Source of the DNA: a virus
Virus record (IMG/VR): IMGVR_UViG_3300017779_000023
Coordinates: 1-44,253 of that record
Length of the DNA stretch: 44,253 bases
Strand: one strand, 5' to 3'
In this document: one piece after another, positions 1 through 6,058 of the stretch
Layout of the letters: each line of letters starts with the position of its first letter
Numbering within the stretch: the first letter of the stretch is position 1
Made by a program: the position numbers and the translations under genes
The notes under the pieces: model-generated
The model's database searches: none
Seen by the model: the letters and a program-made list of their open reading frames with translations, nothing else
Told to the model about the DNA's origin: nothing

Positions 1-234
1 ATGTATAACATTAAAGGTGGTGGTGAATGGTATGATGCAAGTTACCACGGTTTGTTAGTACATAGAGATTATGAGGCTAAAAATACTAAAGTAAAAGTAT
101 TAAAAGTTAAGTTTCAAAACTTAGGCGAAAACGGTGGTGAATCATTTTTTACCTGGGAACCTAAGTCAGGATCTTTTGTACCACAAGTTAATGTTTTAGA
201 CGAGAAGAATGACAGCAGCCTTCCGTGGGAATAA
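1..234 (+). CDS. Replicative DNA helicase (DnaB/gp4-like), C-terminal fragment
   Basis: The 77 visible residues look like the end of a phage replicative helicase of the DnaB/T7 gp4/Twinkle type. The stretch GGGEWYDASYHGLLVHRDYE resembles the last RecA-core strands, where a loop is followed by an Asp or His position and an Arg (the 'aD.gl.v.Rdy' pattern). Hydrophobic strands (VKVLKVKFQNLG) and a Gly/Trp-rich tail follow. The frame is open from base 1, so the methionine there is probably internal and the gene is cut by the window edge. The Walker motifs would lie outside. It leads a + strand operon and overlaps the next ORF by 26 bases. The family call is from pattern memory of a short tail, so confidence is moderate. 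Confidence 0.6.
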   Translation: MYNIKGGGEWYDASYHGLLVHRDYEAKNTKVKVLKVKFQNLGENGGESFFTWEPKSGSFVPQVNVLDEKNDSSLPWE

Positions 235-484
235 AAAACATGGTATGGGTAGTTATACCCGTACACCCGAAGAAGAAAAAGCTGCTTTATGGTGTATTAA
301 AAATGATATATGTATAACTCCAAGAGCAATAAAATGGGGAGAAAGGATATGGGTTGTAGATATTGAAAAAGGTAAATACCCTAATAGACAAAAACTAGGT
401 ACGTCTGATCCCTTTGGACCAAACACAATATGGGAAAAAGTATCAGAGTATCAATTATATTATTATAAAAAATATGCGAAATAA
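209..484 (+). CDS. Conserved small phage protein of unknown function
   Basis: This 91-residue protein has no recognised function. It is Trp/Tyr-rich, with a basic N-terminus, a central ICITPRAIKWGERIWVVDIE segment and a C-terminus ending EYQLYYYKKYAK, which recalls small phage proteins with an 'iWek..eYy.yYY.KY' ending. The start at 209 overlaps the helicase by 26 bases and has GAGAAG a few bases upstream, a weak purine-rich site. An ATG at 245 (residue 13) would remove the overlap and is an alternative start. The next gene overlaps its 3' end by 11 bases, indicating translational coupling within the operon. Confidence 0.6.
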   Translation: MTAAFRGNKKHGMGSYTRTPEEEKAALWCIKNDICITPRAIKWGERIWVVDIEKGKYPNRQKLGTSDPFGPNTIWEKVSEYQLYYYKKYAK

Positions 485-1115
485 ATTTTACAACGCTAAC
501 GAAGCTTTTAACTGTATATGGTATGAGTTAAGAACTAAAGGTATAGACTTTGATAATACAAAAGCTTTATTTAACGTAGGTTTTACAATAGAAAATCCGT
601 TAGATAATCATATTAAAAATAAGTTTAGAGAGTGGAAACATGAGTATGCAGAGGCTGAGTGGCAGTGGTATTTATCAGGTAATAATAGCATTAGAAAATT
701 AGGTGCTATATATGGTAACATACCACCAATATGGGTAAAGATGGCTAATCGCAAGGGTTTAGTAAATAGTAATTATGGTTGGCAATGGCAACGTAATAAT
801 CAATTAGAATACGTTATCAAAAAGCTAAAGAAAAATAAAGACACTAGACACGCGGCAATTAGTATATACGATTGTAAAGAGCATGACGAATACAAGAAAG
901 ATACCCCTTGTACGTATGCTGTTCAATTTACAATTATTGATAACAAATTAAACATGTCTGTTTATATGCGTTCTAATGACATCTGGTACGGTTTCTGTAA
1001 CGATCAATACTGTTTTAGTATGTTACAAAAACTTGTAGCAGAAAGATTGTCTATTGACGTTGGGTGGTATTACCATCACGCACATAACATGCATTTATAT
1101 AACGATAAATTATGA
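474..1115 (+). CDS. Thymidylate-synthase-fold enzyme, probable dCMP hydroxymethylase
   Basis: From the ATG at 474 the protein has 213 residues and belongs to the thymidylate synthase/deoxynucleotide hydroxymethylase fold. Visible landmarks are the nucleotide-loop motif NSNYGW (98-103), phosphate-binding R125, catalytic cysteine C146 in DTPCTYAVQF, R166 in MRSND and the C-terminal YHHAHNMHLY. The base-specificity position, Asn177 in E. coli thymidylate synthase, falls at D177 in RSNDIWYGFCND. T4 gp42 (dCMP hydroxymethylase) has Asp at the equivalent place in a near-identical RSND...GF.ND context. This favours a dCMP substrate and a 5-hydroxymethyl product over dTMP synthesis. An upstream in-frame ATG at 414 would add 20 residues that fit the family poorly and would lengthen the overlap to 71 bases, so 474 is preferred. 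The product is inferred from motif, not activity. Confidence 0.8.
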   Translation: MRNKFYNANEAFNCIWYELRTKGIDFDNTKALFNVGFTIENPLDNHIKNKFREWKHEYAEAEWQWYLSGNNSIRKLGAIYGNIPPIWVKMANRKGLVNSNYGWQWQRNNQLEYVIKKLKKNKDTRHAAISIYDCKEHDEYKKDTPCTYAVQFTIIDNKLNMSVYMRSNDIWYGFCNDQYCFSMLQKLVAERLSIDVGWYYHHAHNMHLYNDKL

Positions 1116-1906
1116 CATATTATATTTATCATATTCCTGGTAAAAAAATTGGTGTAACGTGTGACCTTAATAACCGGGTTACAGTTCAACAAGGTTATGG
1201 TCCAGGTGAATATGAAATATTAGAAACTTCTAATGATATAGATTTTATATCAAATAAAGAAAGAGTATTACAAAGAGAATATGGTTACCGAGTAGATATG
1301 GTTCCATATAAAAAATTAAATAGAAAAATTATGATGGACTTAAACGTAACTGAACAAACTACTACTTTTCCTTGTCCAGTGGATAAATTAAAAGGCAGAT
1401 TATTTGATATGATCGGCTATGAATGGACAACAGAACATGGTTCTTTTGAAATTACTACAGAATCAATAGACTGGATAATAAATAATGTAAAAACTTCCAT
1501 GTTTAATAATGATAGATCTTATATATACAATAAAGCTTTTTCGGTATGGTCTGAAAATGCCATTGGTACTATAAGAGCACCTAAAAATGTTAAATGTTCT
1601 AAAAAGCCACTTAAAATGTTTAATAACATTAGAGATTGGGCCGAACAAAGAGGTTTATATACTAAAGGTGATACAAAAACTCAATTAATCAAACTACAAG
1701 AGGAAATGGGTGAGCTAGCTAAAGCTACACTAGAAAACGACAAGCCAGAAGTTATAGATGCTATTGGTGATATGGTTGTGGTATTAACAAATCTAGCACA
1801 TTTAAATGGAGTACATATTGAAACTTGTATAGCTGAAGCTTATAAAGTTATATCAAAACGTACGGGCAAAATGGTTAATGGAACATTTGTTAAAGATGCA
1901 GATTAA
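1112..1906 (+). CDS. GIY-YIG-like domain fused to MazG-type NTP pyrophosphohydrolase
   Basis: The 264-residue protein appears to have two domains. Residues 1-65 resemble a GIY-YIG fold: YIYHIPGKKIGVTCDLNNRV supplies the YIY and KIG elements and the conserved Arg (R22), with a later ERVLQREYGYRVD helix. Residues 169-262 form an all-alpha MazG-like domain with EEMGE (197-201), E213..D216 and D220, the metal-binding acidic residues of nucleotide pyrophosphohydrolases, and the usual IGDMVVVLTNLA helix. The roughly 100 residues between are not recognised. The start ATG overlaps the previous stop as ATGA (1112-1115). MazG enzymes hydrolyse NTPs or dNTPs and fit the neighbouring nucleotide genes. 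The N-terminal call is weaker, because the second YIG tyrosine is replaced by Lys. Confidence 0.78.
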   Translation: MTYYIYHIPGKKIGVTCDLNNRVTVQQGYGPGEYEILETSNDIDFISNKERVLQREYGYRVDMVPYKKLNRKIMMDLNVTEQTTTFPCPVDKLKGRLFDMIGYEWTTEHGSFEITTESIDWIINNVKTSMFNNDRSYIYNKAFSVWSENAIGTIRAPKNVKCSKKPLKMFNNIRDWAEQRGLYTKGDTKTQLIKLQEEMGELAKATLENDKPEVIDAIGDMVVVLTNLAHLNGVHIETCIAEAYKVISKRTGKMVNGTFVKDAD

Positions 1907-2120
1907 AACAGAAGATAAGATAGTACAAACAGTACTAAGGAAGATGGACGATCGTAGTATTGTTGGCCAAAAAAAATATGGTCAAACAATGCAAAACGAA
2001 ATAGAAACTGGTAAGAAAGACTTAATTATGTTTTTAACCGATGTACAAGAAGAAATAATGGATGCTTTACTGTACATTGAAGCTGCTAAAAAATGTATTG
2101 AAGATGAAAAGAAAGATTAG
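1896..2120 (+). CDS. Small helical protein, NTP-pyrophosphatase-like
   Basis: From the ATG at 1896 the protein has 74 residues. It contains DRSIVGQKKYGQTM followed by KDLIMFLTDVQEEIMDALLYIEAAKK. The EE..DA..YI helix after a 'KYG.T' segment is a layout seen in small phage proteins related to all-alpha NTP pyrophosphatases (MazG/DUF5664-like). This is a resemblance rather than a firm assignment. An ATG at 1878 would add six residues (MEHLLK). The 1896 start gives an 11-base overlap with the MazG fusion, in keeping with neighbouring junctions. Its end overlaps the resolvase start at 2104. A role in nucleotide-pool control is inferred from motif and position only. Confidence 0.6.
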   Translation: MQIKTEDKIVQTVLRKMDDRSIVGQKKYGQTMQNEIETGKKDLIMFLTDVQEEIMDALLYIEAAKKCIEDEKKD

Positions 2121-2544
2121 AAGAAAACGAGGTCCTGTTGTTAGTAAAAAAATTACTGTAGACGGGATTAAGTTTGCTAGCGGACTAGAAGCGTATATGT
2201 ATAAAGCTCTTAAACGAGCTGGTATAGACGCAGCTTACGAAGGTAGTACATACACAATATTTCAAGGGTTTGACTTAAACAAAACTTGTTATGAAAGATG
2301 TGCTAATGGTAAGGGTGACTACAAAGATAGAGGTAATAAAAAAATACTACCCATTAAATATACGCCAGATTTTATTGGTAAAGGTTTTATAATAGAAACT
2401 AAAGGTAGAGCTAACGAAGCTTTTCCTATGAGATGGAAATTATTTAAACATTATGCGGAGCATAATTTAAACTCTGTATTGTATAAACCTCAAAACCAAA
2501 AAGAATGTGATAAAACAGTAGAATTAATTTTAAATAATGGCTAG
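2104..2544 (+). CDS. T7 endonuclease I-like Holliday junction resolvase
   Basis: The 146-residue protein starts at the ATG at 2104, with a basic leader MKRKIRRKRG. It carries a PD-(D/E)XK nuclease core laid out as in T7 endonuclease I (gp3): E29 in FASGLEAYMYKAL, D89 in KYTPDFIGKGF, and E98-x-K100 in IIETKGRANEAF. These match the roles and spacing of T7 residues E20, D55, E65 and K67. Such enzymes cut branched DNA before packaging and can degrade host DNA. An in-frame ATG at 2062 lies deep inside the previous gene and would add residues from its frame, so 2104 is preferred. A downstream small gene starts within its last codons. Confidence 0.8.
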   Translation: MKRKIRRKRGPVVSKKITVDGIKFASGLEAYMYKALKRAGIDAAYEGSTYTIFQGFDLNKTCYERCANGKGDYKDRGNKKILPIKYTPDFIGKGFIIETKGRANEAFPMRWKLFKHYAEHNLNSVLYKPQNQKECDKTVELILNNG

Positions 2545-2674
2545 ACTAGTATTACAAAACTACAAGTGGAAACCTAAAAAGAAAAGACCAGGCGTACACA
2601 GTAAAAATAGAAACACAAAACAAAAATCAGGTAAGTATTACTCAGGTACTCCTTACCGTGGACAAGGTAGATAA
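2537..2674 (+). CDS. Small very basic conserved phage protein (45 aa)
   Basis: This 45-residue ORF starts at the ATG overlapping the resolvase stop (2537 versus TAG at 2542-2544) and ends TAA at 2672-2674. The product is strongly basic, with WKPKKKRPGVHSKNRNTKQK followed by SGKYYSGTPYRGQGR. A Lys-rich 'KRPGVHSK' segment with a 'Y.GQGR' ending is a pattern recalled from small phage proteins of unknown function. The charge suggests nucleic-acid binding, which is inference. Tight packing on both sides, with the next ATG at 2676, supports it as a real gene. Confidence 0.65.
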   Translation: MARLVLQNYKWKPKKKRPGVHSKNRNTKQKSGKYYSGTPYRGQGR

Positions 2675-2675
2675 T

Positions 2676-2816
2676 ATGAAAAGATGGGAATTAAGTTTTG
2701 GCCTTTTTGAAGGCCTGTTGTTTGGGTATAGAAATTACCCAGACGTAGATAATAATAAAGTTGATCACGTATTTTACGTGTTCATATTCGACATTTGTTT
2801 AACATTACAATATTAA
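2676..2816 (+). CDS. Small conserved phage protein (46 aa)
   Basis: A 46-residue ORF begins one base after the preceding TAA and ends three bases before the nrdB ATG. It reads MKRWELSFGLFEGLLFGYRN, then a hydrophilic turn, then DHVFYVFIFDICLTLQY. The two amphipathic or hydrophobic segments, with FGLFEGLLFG near the N-terminus and a 'vdicL' ending, recall a small phage family of unknown function. It is not clearly a membrane protein. The exact fit between neighbouring genes is the best evidence that it is translated. Confidence 0.6.
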   Translation: MKRWELSFGLFEGLLFGYRNYPDVDNNKVDHVFYVFIFDICLTLQY

Positions 2817-2819
2817 AAT

Positions 2820-3788
2820 ATGGGATTATTTGATAACAGAGTAGCATATAAACCTTTTGAGTACCCTGAGTATTATACTGAGGGTTGGTTGAAACAAGCT
2901 CAAGCATTTTGGTTACACACAGAAATACCTATGTCAGGTGATGTTAAAGACTGGAACGAAAAACTAACAGATGCAGAAAAAAACCTAGTAGGAAATATTT
3001 TACTAGGTTTTGCACAGACTGAGTGTGCAGTATCTGATTATTGGACTCAGAAAGTAGTATCATGGTTTCCTAAACACGAAATACAGCAAATGGCCATGAT
3101 GTTCGGATCACAAGAAACAATACATGCTGTAGCTTATAGTTATTTAAATGAGACATTGGGACTTGAAAACTTTGAGGCGTTTTTACATGAGCCAGCTACG
3201 GCTGAGCGTTTTGATAATCTCGTTTCATATAATGGCTCCGATCCTATTGAAATTGGTAGATCATTGGCTATTTTTAGTGCTTTTGCAGAAGGAGTTTCTT
3301 TATACTCTGCTTTTGCAGTACTCTATAGTTTTCAGCTACGTAATTTACTCAAAGGTATTGGCCAACAAATGAAATGGTCTGTAAGGGACGAATCACTACA
3401 TTCTCGCATGGGGTGTAGATTATTTAGACATATGTGTGAAGAAAAAGATTTTCTTGCAGAAACATGCAAGCCACATATTATAGATGCAGCACACACAATG
3501 CATGATGCTGAAATGAAATATATAGATAAGATGTTTGAAGCTGGCGATATTGAAGGGTTGAAGTCTTATGATCTTAAACAGTTTATAAAGAAAAGACTAA
3601 ATGAAAAGCTTGTGGAGCTCGGATATAAAAAACTCTCAAAAGAATTTAGTTACGACAAAGAAGCCGCGAAAAAATTGGATTGGTTTTATCATCTTACTGG
3701 TGGGCATACTCATACCGATTTTTTTGCTATCAGGCCGACCGACTACAGTAAAGCAAATGAGGGAGAAGATTTCGAAAATATCTGGTAA
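2820..3788 (+). CDS. nrdB: Class I ribonucleotide reductase beta subunit
   Basis: The 322-residue protein is the radical-generating small subunit of class I ribonucleotide reductase, which with NrdA reduces ribonucleotides for phage DNA synthesis. All six di-metal ligands are visible: E68 (QTECAVSDYW), E99 and H102 (SQETIHAVAY), E157 (SAFAEGVSLY), and E191 and H194 (VRDESLHSRM). Y106 sits at the position of the E. coli radical tyrosine Y122, four residues after H102. The first ligand is Glu rather than the Asp of E. coli NrdB. The C-terminus ends with acidic and aromatic residues (GEDFENIW), plausibly the tail that docks on NrdA. Length fits compact phage NrdB proteins. The ATG follows the previous stop by three bases. 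Confidence 0.95.
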   Translation: MGLFDNRVAYKPFEYPEYYTEGWLKQAQAFWLHTEIPMSGDVKDWNEKLTDAEKNLVGNILLGFAQTECAVSDYWTQKVVSWFPKHEIQQMAMMFGSQETIHAVAYSYLNETLGLENFEAFLHEPATAERFDNLVSYNGSDPIEIGRSLAIFSAFAEGVSLYSAFAVLYSFQLRNLLKGIGQQMKWSVRDESLHSRMGCRLFRHMCEEKDFLAETCKPHIIDAAHTMHDAEMKYIDKMFEAGDIEGLKSYDLKQFIKKRLNEKLVELGYKKLSKEFSYDKEAAKKLDWFYHLTGGHTHTDFFAIRPTDYSKANEGEDFENIW

Positions 3789-3791
3789 TAA

Positions 3792-4037
3792 ATGAATAGA
3801 AAAATATTAAAATTTTTAGTTAGAAACAGAAGACTAACACCAAGTGAAAGAATAGCCAGTAGAGTTGGTTATATGGGTGCTGGTTTTCTTGTAGCTGCTC
3901 AATGGACTGTAGAACCTATGCTATACATAGCTGGGTTTTGCTGTGTCCTTGTTCAGGTAGCCTCAAGAAAACAATGGAACTTAGTAGCATTAAACATAAA
4001 TGGTTTAATAGCTTGGATTAGTCATTTAATAAAATAA
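3792..4037 (+). CDS. Small membrane protein between nrdB and nrdA
   Basis: The 81-residue protein has a basic N-terminal region (MNRKILKFLVRNRRLTPSER) and two likely transmembrane segments: VGYMGAGFLVAAQW to about residue 52 (MLYIAGFCCVLVQVA), and NLVALNINGLIAWISHLI at the C-terminus. No function is recognised. It lies three bases after the nrdB stop, and nrdA begins one base after its stop, so it is co-translated with the reductase genes. A link to nucleotide reduction is not supported by any motif. Its position may only reflect operon packing. Confidence 0.75.
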   Translation: MNRKILKFLVRNRRLTPSERIASRVGYMGAGFLVAAQWTVEPMLYIAGFCCVLVQVASRKQWNLVALNINGLIAWISHLIK

Positions 4038-4038
4038 T

Positions 4039-5760
4039 ATGTGGAGTAATAGATGGAAAAAAGGTCAGGATTACCCAGAGTGGGCAGATGCTGACGTATA
4101 CAAAAAAACAATACAAGGAGGGTATTTATACAATGGAGAGACGCCAAGAGAAGCTTATACAAGAGTCGCTGAAACAGTTGCGAGAAGATTACAAAAACCG
4201 GAGATGGCGAAAACGTTTTTTGATTACATTTGGAAAGGTTGGCTTTGCCTTGCTAGCCCTGTACTTAGTAACACAGGCACTGAAAGGGGTTTACCTATAT
4301 CTTGTTTTGGCATCGATGTTGCAGATTCTATTTTAGACATCGGTAATAAAAATTTAGAAATGATGCTGCTAGCTAAACACGGCGGTGGTGTTGGTGTAGG
4401 TATAAATCAAATTCGTCCTGCAGGTGCAAAAATAACTGGTAATGGTACATCAGATGGTACTGTACCTTTTTGTAAAATATATGATTCAAGTATATTAGCT
4501 ACAAATCAAGGTGCTGTTCGTAGAGGTGCTGCATCAGTTAATTTAAATATAGATCATGCTGATTGGGAAGACTGGTTAGAAATAAGAGAACCTAAAGGCG
4601 ATATAAACAGACAATCATTAAACTTACATCAGTGTACTATAATTGGTGATAAGTTTATGCGTAAGCTTAGAGATGGTGATAAAGTCGCAAGACGTAAATG
4701 GGGTAAACTATTACAAAAACGTAAAGCAACTGGTGAGCCTTATATAATGTATAAGGGTAATGTAAATAAAAACAACCCTTCATCATATAAAGATAATGCT
4801 CTAAAAGTGTTTATGACAAATATATGTTCAGAGATCGTATTGCATACAGATGAAAATCATAGTTTCGTGTGTTGTTTATCTAGTTTAAATCTAGCTAAAT
4901 ATCACGAGTGGAAAGATTCTAATTTAATATATGATAGTATATGGTTTTTAGACGGCGTGTTAGAAGAGTTTATACAAAAAGCAAAAAACAGAAGAGGATT
5001 TGAAAATGCTGTAAGATCTGCTGAAAAAGGTAGAGCGCTTGGTTTAGGTGTTTTAGGTTGGCATACATACTTACAACAAAAAGGATTACCTTTTGAAGGA
5101 TTATTATCACAATATGAAACAAGAAGAATATTTAGTCAAATTAAAATCGAAAGCGAAAGAGCTAGTATGGCTCTTGCAGAAACATATGGAGAACCTTTGT
5201 GGTGTGTTGGAAGTGGTTTTCGTAATACTCACCTACGTGCCATTGCTCCTACTGTTAGCAATAGTAAACTTAGTGGAAACGTTTCACCAGGCATTGAGCC
5301 ATGGGCTGCCAACGTTTTTACGGACCAAAGTGCTAAAGGTACTTTCATACGTAAAAATCCTACGTTAGTGGATATTTTAGAAAAACACAATTTAAATACT
5401 GAAAAAATATGGGACAAAATTTTAACAGACGGTGGTTCAATACAAGGTATCAAACAATTAGAGAAAATTACATTGGGAGATCACGACATACCAATCAAAG
5501 AAGTATTCAAAACTTTCAAGGAAATAAATCAATTGGAGCTTGTTAATCAAGCAGGTATAAGACAGCAATATATTGATCAATCAGTTAGTTTAAACTTAGC
5601 ATTTCCTGCACAAGCAGATCCTAAATGGATTAATAAAGTTCATTTAGAAGCTTGGAAAAAAGGTATTAAGACTTTGTATTATATGCGTACTGAGTCAGTA
5701 CTAAGAGGAGATATAGCTGATCAAGCTATGAGTGAAGACTGTATGAGTTGTGACGGATAA
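4039..5760 (+). CDS. nrdA: Class I ribonucleotide reductase alpha subunit, no ATP cone
   Basis: The 573-residue protein is the catalytic subunit of class I ribonucleotide reductase. It shows active-site cysteine C89 (GLPISCFGID), the N261-C263-E265 motif (TNICSEIVLH) with the thiyl-radical cysteine C263, the partner cysteine in FVCCLSSLNL (C278/C279), the radical-transfer tyrosines Y547-Y548 (KTLYYMRTES), and a C-terminal CMSC pair (C568, C571) for re-reduction by thioredoxin or glutaredoxin. It is about 190 residues shorter than E. coli NrdA and starts directly in the catalytic domain. There is therefore no N-terminal ATP cone, so classical dATP feedback inhibition is probably absent, as in many phage enzymes. 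It ends the + strand operon just before a terminator. Confidence 0.95.
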   Translation: MWSNRWKKGQDYPEWADADVYKKTIQGGYLYNGETPREAYTRVAETVARRLQKPEMAKTFFDYIWKGWLCLASPVLSNTGTERGLPISCFGIDVADSILDIGNKNLEMMLLAKHGGGVGVGINQIRPAGAKITGNGTSDGTVPFCKIYDSSILATNQGAVRRGAASVNLNIDHADWEDWLEIREPKGDINRQSLNLHQCTIIGDKFMRKLRDGDKVARRKWGKLLQKRKATGEPYIMYKGNVNKNNPSSYKDNALKVFMTNICSEIVLHTDENHSFVCCLSSLNLAKYHEWKDSNLIYDSIWFLDGVLEEFIQKAKNRRGFENAVRSAEKGRALGLGVLGWHTYLQQKGLPFEGLLSQYETRRIFSQIKIESERASMALAETYGEPLWCVGSGFRNTHLRAIAPTVSNSKLSGNVSPGIEPWAANVFTDQSAKGTFIRKNPTLVDILEKHNLNTEKIWDKILTDGGSIQGIKQLEKITLGDHDIPIKEVFKTFKEINQLELVNQAGIRQQYIDQSVSLNLAFPAQADPKWINKVHLEAWKKGIKTLYYMRTESVLRGDIADQAMSEDCMSCDG

Positions 5761-5816
5761 AATTTTGGAAGAAGCGCGCGTGAGGAAATGAGGGTTAGGT
5801 GGGATCCAAAATAATT

Positions 5817-5840
5817 AAAGGGGCGAAAGCCCCTTTTTTT
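5817..5840. terminator. Rho-independent terminator between convergent operons
   Basis: The palindrome is AAAGGGGC-GAAA-GCCCCTTT followed by more T. The GGGGC stem is at 5820-5824, the GNRA-type GAAA loop at 5825-5828 and GCCCC at 5829-5833, with a run of seven T at 5834-5840. On the + strand it is a strong terminator for the nrdA operon. On the - strand the RNA also has a short U run after the stem (UUUAAUU), so it may act in both directions. The stop codon of the - strand gene (5839-5841) lies within its T tract. Confidence 0.9.
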
Positions 5841-6054
5841 ATTTCTTTATTTTTTCTACAGCTGATATACCAAAGCAACCAAGTGTAACCCATACAAATG
5901 AGTTATAAACTACTTCATTTATAATTAAATCTTTATCTGCTATCAAACTTGTTAATAAATCAGCTATAGCAAACAAAGTCATTACTATAAAAGACGCAAA
6001 TCCTATTACGTTCTTTTCGTTTATATCGTTTTTATCTTTAAATAAAGCCCACAT
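5839..6054 (-). CDS. Two-helix membrane protein, holin candidate
   Basis: The 71-residue protein has a hydrophilic N-terminus (MWALFKDKNDINEKNVIGF) and two predicted membrane segments, FASFIVMTLFAIADLLTSLI and SFVWVTLGCFGISAVE, with a short loop between and a basic tail (EKIKK). Small size, two helices and charged ends suit a class II-type holin, but no family motif proves it. It is the last gene of the - strand operon, four bases after the fibre gene, and its stop lies in the terminator. It might instead be a virion or inner-membrane accessory protein. Confidence 0.6.
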   Translation of the reverse strand: MWALFKDKNDINEKNVIGFASFIVMTLFAIADLLTSLIADKDLIINEVVYNSFVWVTLGCFGISAVEKIKK

Positions 6055-6058
6055 AATC

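Noticed and set aside
1-234. Complete gene starting at base 1
   Set aside because: The sequence matches only the end of a helicase and the frame is open at the edge, so the ATG is probably internal.
414-473. Earlier in-frame ATG for the dCMP hydroxymethylase-like gene
   Set aside because: It adds 20 residues without family resemblance and a 71-base overlap; the ATG at 474 aligns with the start of the fold.
474-1115. Call as an ordinary thymidylate synthase (thyA)
   Set aside because: The base-specificity residue is Asp rather than Asn, and the surrounding motif matches T4 gp42 better; kept as the alternative.
4088-4336. 82-residue + strand ORF inside nrdA
   Set aside because: It is out of frame within a gene whose catalytic motifs are intact, and has no independent motif.
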